Shown piece after piece: positions 1 through 5,107 of a DNA stretch of 5,107 nt; position 1 is the stretch's first letter; each line of letters opens with the position of its first letter. The stretch spans positions 1 through 5,107 of the forward strand of contig CAMVOG010000173.1 in the NCBI GenBank assembly GCA_947169005.1, read 5' to 3'. The notes below the pieces were generated by a model. It saw only the letters and a list, made by a program, of their open reading frames with translations. It did no database searches and had not been told where the DNA came from. The stretch comes from an uncultured Clostridia bacterium (GTDB lineage Bacteria; Bacillota; Clostridia; Oscillospirales; Oscillospiraceae). The translations under genes and the position numbers were made by a program.

Positions 1-764
1 GCCCCGGCGGGGGCGCCGTAGACCCCGACGGGGGCGGGCTCGGCGCCGGCGGGCGTGGGCTCCTCCTCGGCGGGCGCGGGCTCCTCCTCGGCGGGAGCGG
101 GCTCCTCCACGGCGGGGGCGGGCTCTTCTTCAGCGGGTGCGGGTTCCTCCTCGGGCGCGGGCCCTTCCTCGGGAGCAGGCTCTTCTACAGCCGGAACGAA
201 AGCGGACGCGGGCAGACTGTCAGCCCGCAGCAGGATCGTGCGGTCATACCACTGTCCGTCCGCGGCGTTCAGGACCGCGCAGGGGATGCTCTCGTCCAGG
301 GCCTCGATGGGCAGGGTAAAGCTGTGGCTGCCGTCGGCCATTTCCACCAGCTTGATGGCAGCGTCCTCTCCGGCCGCGGCCGCCTCCGCGGCGCTGCCCA
401 TGTAGAGCAGGCTGCTGTCCTCATTCTCCATGGTGAGAACGGCCAGGATCTTCCCACCGTCCACCAGCAGCTTCGCGGAGCTGATCCGGAAAGCCTCGGA
501 GCTGGAAACCGCCTGGGCCGTGTAAACGCCCTCCGCCAGCGCCTCGGCGGTCACGGGCGTCATGTCCGCCTCCACCACCTCGGTGTTGGCGCTCAGGTCC
601 ACGGTATTCTCCGCCGTTTCCGGGGCGTCCTCAGCGGGGACGCTTGTTTCCGCGGATGTTTCCGTTTCCGGCGCGCTTGCGGTCTGGGCGCTTTGGCCGG
701 AGCAGGCCGTCAGCAGCGACAGAAGCAGAAGACAGGCCAGCAGGGCAGAAAGACATTTCTTCAT
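1..764 (-). CDS. B12-riboswitch-controlled surface lipoprotein, 3' end beyond the window
   Basis: The reading frame is open from the ATG at 764-762 to the left edge, giving 254 complete codons with no stop. The start is set by GGAGG at 773-777, 8 nt upstream. Residues 1-21 are a lipoprotein signal peptide: MKK, a leucine-rich core, then the lipobox L-T-A-C with Cys21 as the predicted lipid anchor, so the protein should sit on the outer face of the membrane. Residues 22-70 are a Thr/Glu/Ala-rich acidic linker. Residues about 77-184 form one compact domain, opening with EGVYTA and containing LLYMGSA, FTLPIEALDE and WYDRTILLRADSLP. From memory this pattern resembles single-domain lipoproteins found in Clostridia near iron, haem or B12 uptake genes, distantly like NEAT domains; no ligand residue can be assigned. 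A Pro-Ala-Glu repeat follows from residue 196. The cobalamin riboswitch upstream implies repression by B12, so a role in corrinoid or related nutrient capture is inferred. The lipoprotein call is secure; the ligand is unknown. Confidence 0.88.
   Translation of the reverse strand, partial: MKKCLSALLACLLLLSLLTACSGQSAQTASAPETETSAETSVPAEDAPETAENTVDLSANTEVVEADMTPVTAEALAEGVYTAQAVSSSEAFRISSAKLLVDGGKILAVLTMENEDSSLLYMGSAAEAAAAGEDAAIKLVEMADGSHSFTLPIEALDESIPCAVLNAADGQWYDRTILLRADSLPASAFVPAVEEPAPEEGPAPEEEPAPAEEEPAPAVEEPAPAEEEPAPAEEEPTPAGAEPAPVGVYGAPAG
39..179 (-). repeat. Pro-Ala-Glu tandem repeat inside the lipoprotein gene
   Basis: Seven adjoining degenerate units code for PAPEEG, PAPEEE, PAPAEEE, PAPAVEE, PAPAEEE, PAPAEEE and PTPAGAE (residues 196-242), so units are 18 or 21 bp. 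The most distal 21-bp units are nearly identical in DNA, while the units nearer the folded domain have drifted at synonymous sites. The encoded segment is acidic and proline-rich, hence probably extended. It could act as a spacer through the cell wall or as a linker to a further domain outside the window. In-frame copy-number change is plausible for such an array. Confidence 0.85.
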
Positions 765-801
765 AGAACATTCCTCCGTAGATTGATTTGACAGGGCAAA
801 G

Positions 802-829
802 AAAAAGCCCCTGCCGCGAGGGCAGGAGC
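802..829 (-). terminator. Intrinsic terminator of the riboswitch expression platform
   Basis: Read on the minus strand, CCTGCC (826-821) pairs with GGCAGG (815-810) around a 5-nt loop. Two more G-C pairs (829/807 and 828/808) close the base across one mismatch, and five T residues follow at 806-802. It lies between the cobalamin aptamer and the lipoprotein start codon. It is therefore best read as the conditional terminator that stops transcription when B12 is bound, rather than as the end of another gene. Confidence 0.85.
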
Positions 830-837
830 ACAGCAAA

Positions 838-904
838 GCCCGGCGAGCCGGGGCCCGCCGCCTGCGAAAGACCAATTCCTCGTGGTCCGGGAGCAACGCT
901 CCCG
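838..904 (-). other. Structured leader between aptamer and terminator
   Basis: Three inverted repeats fill this stretch. CGGGAGC/GCTCCCG at 888-904 is a perfect 7-bp stem with a 3-nt loop. GACCA/TGGTC at 870-887 is a 5-bp stem with an 8-nt loop. CCCGGC/GCCGGG lies at 839-852 with an extra G-C closing pair. They probably belong to the expression platform of the riboswitch. The first could be the hairpin that contacts the aptamer, or a switch element, because one of its arms is repeated in the aptamer. No open reading frame with a ribosome binding site is seen here. Confidence 0.5.
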
Positions 905-908
905 CAGT

Positions 909-1087
909 AAGCGAAGGGCAGGTTTCCTGGCTTGCGGATCGCGGCGCAGGGCGGCCTTCCCAGCCTTGCGGCCAGTGACGTTTTTGCCTTGCGCTCCCCG
1001 CTTACAGTGACGGGAGCGCGCGGGATTCACACCCGCTTCCCTTTTACCCTCCGGCCGACGCTTGACCGCCGGAGGCACCGTTCGCTT
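909..1087 (-). promoter_or_regulatory. Cobalamin (B12) riboswitch aptamer
   Basis: The minus strand carries the hallmark order of the cobalamin aptamer. A closing helix P1, AAGCGAA (1087-1081) with TTCGCTT (915-909), pairs perfectly over 7 bp. A GGTGCC-type start follows at about 1079-1074, then the GGGAAGCGGGTGTGAATCCC block (1042-1023) and GTCACTGTAA (1011-1002). Next come CACTGG with GGGAAGGC (about 977-952), and finally the B12-box-like AGCCAGGAAACCTGCC (932-917). A helix GCGCTCCC/GGGAGCGC joins 1019-1012 to 998-991. The family binds adenosylcobalamin or related corrinoids and normally switches off B12 uptake or synthesis genes. With the terminator at 802-829 it should act by premature termination. 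Confidence 0.93.
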
Positions 1088-1128
1088 TCAATATGTACTT
1101 TTTATCGGGCATCATTCATTTTATGATG

Positions 1129-1157
1129 AATATATCACAGCCGCCCGCCTCTGTCAA
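1129..1157 (-). promoter_or_regulatory. Sigma-A-type promoter of the riboswitch-lipoprotein transcript
   Basis: On the minus strand the -35 box TTGACA (1157-1152) matches consensus exactly. A 17-bp spacer separates it from the -10 box TATATT (1134-1129), which matches 5 of 6 bases. Transcription would start near 1122, about 35 nt before the P1 helix of the aptamer. A strong constitutive promoter fits a gene regulated after initiation by a riboswitch. Confidence 0.85.
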
Positions 1158-1161
1158 TGAG

Positions 1162-1191
1162 GAAACGCCTTCTTGCGCGAGTTCGCGTTTC
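1162..1191. repeat. Inverted repeat in the divergent intergenic region
   Basis: GAAACGC (1162-1168) and GCGTTTC (1185-1191) are exact inverted copies 16 bp apart. A smaller nested repeat, CGCGA/TCGCG, lies at 1176-1187. The element sits just upstream of the minus-strand -35 box and before the candidate plus-strand promoter. It could be an operator for either unit, or chance in GC-rich DNA. It has no T-tract and does not look like a terminator. Confidence 0.35.
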
Positions 1192-1207
1192 AATGCCCAG
1201 GATATAC

Positions 1208-1236
1208 TTGATTTATGGGCTGGCCTATGATAAACT
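1208..1236 (+). promoter_or_regulatory. Candidate promoter of the topoisomerase operon
   Basis: TTGATT (1208-1213) and TAAACT (1231-1236) are separated by 17 bp, each matching 4 of 6 consensus bases. An alternative -10 is TATGAT at 1226-1231 (5 of 6), paired with the weak -35 TATACT at 1203-1208. The AT-rich patch fits a promoter here, 40-70 bp before the start codon, but the exact boxes are uncertain. Confidence 0.4.
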
Positions 1237-1263
1237 AATATATATTGTGTTTTGAAGCACCAT

Positions 1264-1269
1264 GGAGGG
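1264..1269 (+). promoter_or_regulatory. Ribosome binding site that fixes the topoisomerase B-subunit start
   Basis: GGAGGG ends 5 nt before the ATG at 1275. The frame also opens earlier at a TTG (1245), but that codon has no Shine-Dalgarno sequence, and the ten extra residues include Cys and Trp atypical of the family N-terminus. The ATG at 1275, giving MKKKSPENYG, is therefore preferred. Confidence 0.8.
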
Positions 1270-1274
1270 ACAAG

Positions 1275-3260
1275 ATGAAGAAGAAAAGCCCTGAGAATTA
1301 CGGAAACGAAAGCATCTCCATGCTCAAGGGGGCGGACCGGGTCCGCCTGCGCCCGGGCGTCATCTTCGGCTCGGACGGGCTGGAGGGCTGCGAGCACGCG
1401 GTATTTGAGATACTGTCCAACTCCATCGACGAGGCCAGGGAGGGCCACGGCAAGCTCATCATCCTTACGGCCTACGCGGACGGCTCCGTGGAGGTGGAGG
1501 ACTTCGGGCGCGGCTGCCCCCTGGACTATAACCCCAACGAGCAGCGCTATAACTGGGAGCTGGTCTACTGCGAGCTCTATGCCGGAGGCAAGTACGACAA
1601 CAAGGAAGGGGAGAACTATGAGTACTCCCTGGGCCTCAACGGCCTCGGCGCCTGCGCCACCCAGTATTCCTCCGCCTATATGGATGTGACCGTCTGGCGG
1701 GACGGGAAGAAATACAGCCTCCACTTTGAAAAGGGCGAGAACATCGGCGGCCTCAGCGCCGTGGAGGATCGGGGCCGCCGCACCGGGACTCTTACCCGCT
1801 GGAAGCCGGATATCGAGGTCTTCACGGATATCGACATCCCCGACGAGTATTACCTGGACGTGATGAAGCGCCAGGCCGTGGTAAACCAGGGCGTCACCTT
1901 CCGCTTCCGCCGGGAGCGGGACGGCAAATTTGAGACCACCGAGTTCCTCTATGAAAACGGCATCACCGACTACGTGGCGGAGCTGGCAGGGGAGGAGGGC
2001 ATGACCCTTCCTTATTATATGGAGGCCGAGCGCAAGGGCCGGGACCGGGAGGACAAGGCCGAGTACAAGCTGAAGATTTCCGCCGCCATGTGCTTTTCCA
2101 ACAAGGTCAACTGCCTGGAATATTATCACAACTCCTCCTGGCTGGAGCACGGCGGCGCGCCGGACAAGGCCGTGAAAAGCGCCTTCGTCTCGGCCATTGA
2201 CGCCTATTTGCGCAAGGAGGGCAAGTATCAGAAGAACGAGAGCAAGATCAGCTTTGCCGACGTGCAGGACTGCCTGATCCTCGTCACCAACTGCTTCTCC
2301 AACCGCACCTCCTACGAGAATCAGACCAAGAAATCCATCACCAACAAGTTCATCCAGGACGCCATGACCGATTTCTTCAAGCAGCGGCTGGAGATCTACT
2401 TCATCGAAAACCACATGGACGCGGAGAAGATCGCCGAGCAGGTGCTGGTGAACAAAAGAAGCCGCGAAACGGCGGAGAAGGCCCGGCTGAATCTGAAAAA
2501 GAAGCTCTCCGGCAGCATGGACATTTCCAACCGCGTGCAGAAATTCGTGGATTGCCGCAGCAAGGACCTGGCGCTCCGCGAGGTCTATATCGTGGAGGGC
2601 GATTCCGCCCTGGGCGCCTGCAAGCAGAGCCGCAACGCCGAGTTCCAGGGTCTCATGCCCGTGCGCGGCAAGATCCTCAACTGCCTCAAGGCGGATTATG
2701 GCCGCATCTTCAAAAGTGAGATCATCACGGACCTTCTGAAGGTCCTGGGCTGCGGGGTCGAGGTCAATGTGAAGAGCAACAAGGACCTGTCCGGTTTTGA
2801 CCTGGCGAACCTCCGCTGGAACAAGGTCATCATCTGTACCGACGCGGATGTGGACGGCTACCAGATCCGCACGCTGATCCTCACCATGCTCTACCGCCTT
2901 ACCCCGACGCTGATCCGCGAGGGCTACGTCTATATCGCCGAGTCGCCCCTTTACGAGATCCGCAGCGGGGAAAAGACCTGGTTTGCCTATACCGAAACGG
3001 AGAAGGCCTCGATCCTGGCGGAGCTGGAGGGGAAAAAAGTCACCATCCAGCGCAGCAAGGGCCTCGGCGAGAACGACCCGGAAATGATGTGGCTTACCAC
3101 CATGAATCCGGAGACCCGCCGCCTCATCAAGGTCATGCCCGAGGACGTGGACCGCATGAGCCGCATGTTCGACCTCTTTGAGGGGGACGATCTGCAGGGC
3201 CGCAAGGACTATATCGCGGAAAACGGCTATAAATTCATCGACCTGGCGGATATTTCGTAA
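1275..3260 (+). CDS. parE: Type IIA DNA topoisomerase, ATPase/TOPRIM subunit (ParE/GyrB family)
   Basis: This 661-residue protein is the ATP-driven gate subunit of a topoisomerase IV or gyrase-like enzyme. It binds ATP, dimerises and supplies the metal-binding TOPRIM site for DNA cleavage with the A subunit encoded next. The GHKL ATPase domain (about 15-215) shows Glu45 and Asn49 in EILSNSIDEA, Asp76/Arg79 in the DFGRGCP motif, SLGLNGLG (118-125) and RTGT (169-172). The transducer domain (about 220-395) holds the Q350-T351-K352 loop that contacts ATP. The TOPRIM domain has EGDSALG (441-447, catalytic Glu441), PVRGKILN and DADVDG (Asp523, 525, 527). The C-terminal QRSKGLGE (592-599) and TTMNPETRRL are also family hallmarks. 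The length (about 640 aa is usual) and lack of a long insert fit ParE and Gram-positive GyrB. Several motif residues differ from classical gyrase: Ser48, Leu446 and Gln530. I infer the divergent second topoisomerase of Clostridia; the parE rather than gyrB name is the least certain part. Confidence 0.93.
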   Translation: MKKKSPENYGNESISMLKGADRVRLRPGVIFGSDGLEGCEHAVFEILSNSIDEAREGHGKLIILTAYADGSVEVEDFGRGCPLDYNPNEQRYNWELVYCELYAGGKYDNKEGENYEYSLGLNGLGACATQYSSAYMDVTVWRDGKKYSLHFEKGENIGGLSAVEDRGRRTGTLTRWKPDIEVFTDIDIPDEYYLDVMKRQAVVNQGVTFRFRRERDGKFETTEFLYENGITDYVAELAGEEGMTLPYYMEAERKGRDREDKAEYKLKISAAMCFSNKVNCLEYYHNSSWLEHGGAPDKAVKSAFVSAIDAYLRKEGKYQKNESKISFADVQDCLILVTNCFSNRTSYENQTKKSITNKFIQDAMTDFFKQRLEIYFIENHMDAEKIAEQVLVNKRSRETAEKARLNLKKKLSGSMDISNRVQKFVDCRSKDLALREVYIVEGDSALGACKQSRNAEFQGLMPVRGKILNCLKADYGRIFKSEIITDLLKVLGCGVEVNVKSNKDLSGFDLANLRWNKVIICTDADVDGYQIRTLILTMLYRLTPTLIREGYVYIAESPLYEIRSGEKTWFAYTETEKASILAELEGKKVTIQRSKGLGENDPEMMWLTTMNPETRRLIKVMPEDVDRMSRMFDLFEGDDLQGRKDYIAENGYKFIDLADIS

Positions 3261-3263
3261 AAC

Positions 3264-3290
3264 TGTAGGGGCGGCAACCTGCCGCCCGCG
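3264..3290. repeat. Palindromic intergenic repeat-like element between the topoisomerase genes
   Basis: GGGCGGC (3269-3275) and GCCGCCC (3281-3287) form a perfect 7-bp stem around a 5-nt loop, flanked by TGTAG on the left and GCG on the right. From memory, the frame TGTAGGGGCG...CGCCC is a frequent dispersed intergenic palindrome in GC-rich Clostridia. No T-run follows, so it is unlikely to terminate transcription. As an RNA hairpin between the two cistrons it might affect mRNA stability or relative expression. Confidence 0.6.
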
Positions 3291-3317
3291 TGAAACCTAT
3301 AAGCAGGAGTAATCACA

Positions 3318-5107
3318 ATGCCGAAGAAGAAAAAAGAACCCACCGTAACGAAAAAGGTGGATGCCTCCAACGTCATGGGCCTGCGGGCCGAGGTACTGGA
3401 GCAGCCCATCACCGAGACGCTGGAAACCAATTTTATGCCCTACGCCATGAGCGTGATCATGTCCCGCGCCATCCCGGAGATCGACGGCTTCAAGCCCTCT
3501 CACCGCAAGCTGCTCTATACCATGTACAAGATGGGCCTGCTGACGGGGGGGCGGACCAAGTCCGCCAACATCGTGGGCCAGACCATGCGGCTCAATCCCC
3601 ACGGCGACGCCGCCATTTATGAGACCATGGTGCGCCTGGCCAAGGGGCATGAGGCTCTGCTGGCCCCCTTCGTCGATTCCAAGGGCAATTTCGGCAAGGT
3701 CTACTCCCGGGATATGGCCTACGCCGCCTCCCGGTATACGGAGGCGAAGCTGGCCCCCATCTGCGCGGAGATCTTCAAGGATATCGACAAGGACACCGTG
3801 GATTTCGTCGATAATTACGACGGCAGCATGCAGGAGCCCCAGCTCCTGCCCACCACCTTCCCCAATATCCTGGTTTCCTCCAACCAGGGCATTGCCGTGG
3901 GCATGGCCAGCCTGATCTGCGGCTTCAATTTAGAGGAGGTCTGCCGCACCACCGTCGCCTATCTGAAGGACCCGGACTGCGACCTTTTCGAGACCTTGAA
4001 GGCCCCGGATTTCCCCACGGGGGGCGAGCTGATCTTCAACGCTCAGGAAATGGACCAGATCTACCGCACGGGCCGGGGCGGCTTCAAGCTGCGGGCCAAG
4101 TGGCGCTATATCAAGGAGCAGAATCTCATCGAGATCTATCAGATCCCCTATACCACCACGGTGGAGGCCGTCATCGACAAGACGGCGGAGCTAATCAAGA
4201 CCGGGAAGATCAAGGAGATCGCGGACATGCGGGACGAGACCGATCTGAGCGGCCTCAAAATCGCCATCGACCTCAAGCGCGGGACGGACCCGGACAAGCT
4301 GATGCAGAAGCTCTTCAAGACCACGCCCCTCATGGACACCTTCTCCTGCAACTTCAACGTGCTGGTGGCGGGCAACCCCCGGGTCATGGGTATACGGGAG
4401 ATCCTGGACGAGTGGACCGCCTGGCGGGTGGAGTCCGTTCGCCGCCGGGTGTATTTCGACCTGTCCCGCAAAAAGGAAAAGCTGCACCTCCTGAACGGCC
4501 TGGAAAAGATCCTGCTGGATATCGACAAGGCCATCCGCATTATCCGGGAGACGGAGCGGGAGGCCGACGTGGTCCCCAATCTGATGATCGGCTTCGGCAT
4601 CGACGAGACCCAGGCCGAGTACGTGGCGGAGATCAAGCTGCGCAACATCAACCGGGAGTTCATCCTCAAGCGCGTGACCGAGAAGGAAAAGTTAGAGGAG
4701 GAGATCGCGGACCTGGAGGACGTGCTCAAAAGCAGGAGCCGCGTGAAAAAGATCATCACCGAGGAGCTGCAGAACGTCATCAAAAAGCACGGCGAGCCCC
4801 GCCGGACCGAGATCGTCTACGAATCCGAGATCGCCCGCCAGGAGGACGTGGTCGAGGAGGAGCCCGACTATCCCGTGACGCTGTTCCTCTCCCGCCACGG
4901 CTATTTCAAGAAGATCACGCCTCAGTCCCTGCGCATGAACGCGGAGCAGAAGTATAAGGAGGAGGACAGCCCCTTCCTCAGCTTCGAGGCCATGAATTCC
5001 ACGGAGCTGCTGATTTTTACGGACCGCTGCCAGGTCTACAAGACCCGCGCCGGGGACTTGGAGGATACGAAGGCCTCCGCTCTGGGGACCTATCTGCCCG
5101 CCAAGCT
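3318..5107 (+). CDS. parC: Type IIA DNA topoisomerase, DNA breakage subunit (ParC/GyrA family), 3' end beyond the window
   Basis: The frame is open from ATG 3318 to the right edge: 596 complete codons and no stop. AGGAG at 3304-3308 lies 9 nt upstream. The subunit cuts and rejoins both strands of one duplex through an active-site tyrosine so that another duplex can pass. The winged-helix breakage domain (about 30-170) opens with FMPYAMSVIMSRAIPEIDGFKP and carries NPHGDAAIYE (93-102, the quinolone region). Tyr140 in SRYTEAKLAP is the catalytic nucleophile, with Arg139 before it. The tower continues with LLPTTFPNILV and GIAVGMA (191-197), where Ile192 matches the DNA-intercalating isoleucine. 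Residues about 380-490 are the charged coiled coil bearing the C-gate. A beta-strand-rich C-terminal domain begins near 515 (PVTLFLSRHGYFKKIT) and is cut by the edge. No GyrA box is seen in the part present, so gyrase and topoisomerase IV cannot be separated on that criterion. Pairing with the preceding B-subunit gene indicates one A2B2 enzyme. Confidence 0.93.
   Translation, partial: MPKKKKEPTVTKKVDASNVMGLRAEVLEQPITETLETNFMPYAMSVIMSRAIPEIDGFKPSHRKLLYTMYKMGLLTGGRTKSANIVGQTMRLNPHGDAAIYETMVRLAKGHEALLAPFVDSKGNFGKVYSRDMAYAASRYTEAKLAPICAEIFKDIDKDTVDFVDNYDGSMQEPQLLPTTFPNILVSSNQGIAVGMASLICGFNLEEVCRTTVAYLKDPDCDLFETLKAPDFPTGGELIFNAQEMDQIYRTGRGGFKLRAKWRYIKEQNLIEIYQIPYTTTVEAVIDKTAELIKTGKIKEIADMRDETDLSGLKIAIDLKRGTDPDKLMQKLFKTTPLMDTFSCNFNVLVAGNPRVMGIREILDEWTAWRVESVRRRVYFDLSRKKEKLHLLNGLEKILLDIDKAIRIIRETEREADVVPNLMIGFGIDETQAEYVAEIKLRNINREFILKRVTEKEKLEEEIADLEDVLKSRSRVKKIITEELQNVIKKHGEPRRTEIVYESEIARQEDVVEEEPDYPVTLFLSRHGYFKKITPQSLRMNAEQKYKEEDSPFLSFEAMNSTELLIFTDRCQVYKTRAGDLEDTKASALGTYLPAK

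Noticed and set aside
39..179. CRISPR-like repeat array
   Set aside because: The units are directly adjoining, codon-phased and lack spacers; they are protein-coding repeats.
55..405. Plus-strand Gly/Ser/Ala repeat open frame
   Set aside because: This is the antisense of the Pro-Ala-Glu repeat of the lipoprotein; it has no ribosome binding site, while the opposite strand has a signal peptide, lipobox and riboswitch.
324..791. Plus-strand 155-codon open frame across the lipoprotein 5' half
   Set aside because: Antisense to the lipoprotein, with Arg/Gly/His-rich composition, no family resemblance and no ribosome binding site.
761..1078. Minus-strand 105-codon open frame across the leader
   Set aside because: It coincides with the cobalamin aptamer and terminator, is very Arg/Lys-rich and has no Shine-Dalgarno sequence; RNA structure explains the region.
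1162..1191. LexA/SOS box
   Set aside because: The Firmicutes pattern CGAAC-4-GTTCG is not met; only half-like CGAAC and GCG elements are present.
1245..1274. Upstream TTG start adding ten residues to the B subunit
   Set aside because: No ribosome binding site precedes it, whereas ATG 1275 has GGAGGG at 5-nt spacing.
1116..2414. Long minus-strand open frame (about 432 codons) opposite the topoisomerase B-subunit gene
   Set aside because: It is a shadow of a GC-rich coding strand: the translation is a low-information Val/Leu/Ala/Gly string with no family motif, and the plus-strand protein has unmistakable GHKL and TOPRIM motifs.
3269..3287. Palindrome after the B-subunit stop as an intrinsic terminator
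   Set aside because: No T-tract follows on either strand, and the next gene encodes the partner subunit, so read-through is expected.
4100..4957. Plus-strand 285-codon open frame inside the A-subunit gene
   Set aside because: It is out of frame with the topoisomerase protein, which continues uninterrupted; the translation is a Gly/Arg/Asp/Pro-rich shadow.

Overview
The window is GC-rich DNA (by eye around 60% G+C, with GC-ending codons favoured) with strong AGGAGG-type ribosome binding sites, an N-terminal lipobox lipoprotein and a cobalamin riboswitch ending in an intrinsic terminator. Together these suggest a Gram-positive Clostridia-type bacterium, probably a GC-rich gut Oscillospiraceae/Ruminococcaceae-like lineage. 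The lineage is inferred, since no rRNA or other taxonomic marker is present.

The left part, about 1-1157, is read on the minus strand. A strong promoter (TTGACA, 17 bp, TATATT) at 1129-1157 drives a leader of roughly 350 nt. The leader holds a class-I-like cobalamin (B12) aptamer at 909-1087, a stretch of further hairpins at 838-904 and an intrinsic terminator at 802-829. The leader ends at a good Shine-Dalgarno site before a lipoprotein gene that starts at 764 and runs off the left edge. The lipoprotein has a signal peptide with lipobox cysteine 21, an acidic Thr/Glu linker, one compact domain (about residues 77-184) and a Pro-Ala-Glu tandem repeat tail. This looks like the first gene of a B12-repressed surface uptake operon whose remaining genes lie outside the window.

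The right part, 1275-5107, is read on the plus strand. It holds a two-gene type IIA DNA topoisomerase operon: an ATPase/TOPRIM subunit (GyrB/ParE family, complete, 661 aa), then 57 bp later the DNA cleavage subunit (GyrA/ParC family, 596 codons visible, cut by the right edge). The two subunits should form one A2B2 enzyme. Both keep their catalytic residues but differ from the classical gyrase sequence at several motif positions. They look like the divergent second topoisomerase (topoisomerase IV-like) of Clostridia rather than housekeeping gyrase. A perfect GC-rich palindrome of intergenic-repeat type lies between the two genes.

The two operons diverge from the 1129-1275 interval and have no obvious functional link. 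I found no mobile element, CRISPR array, tRNA or rRNA. No clearly new multi-gene system is visible. The most interesting items are the riboswitch-controlled lipoprotein, possible alternative pairings in its leader, and the unusual residues of the topoisomerase pair.
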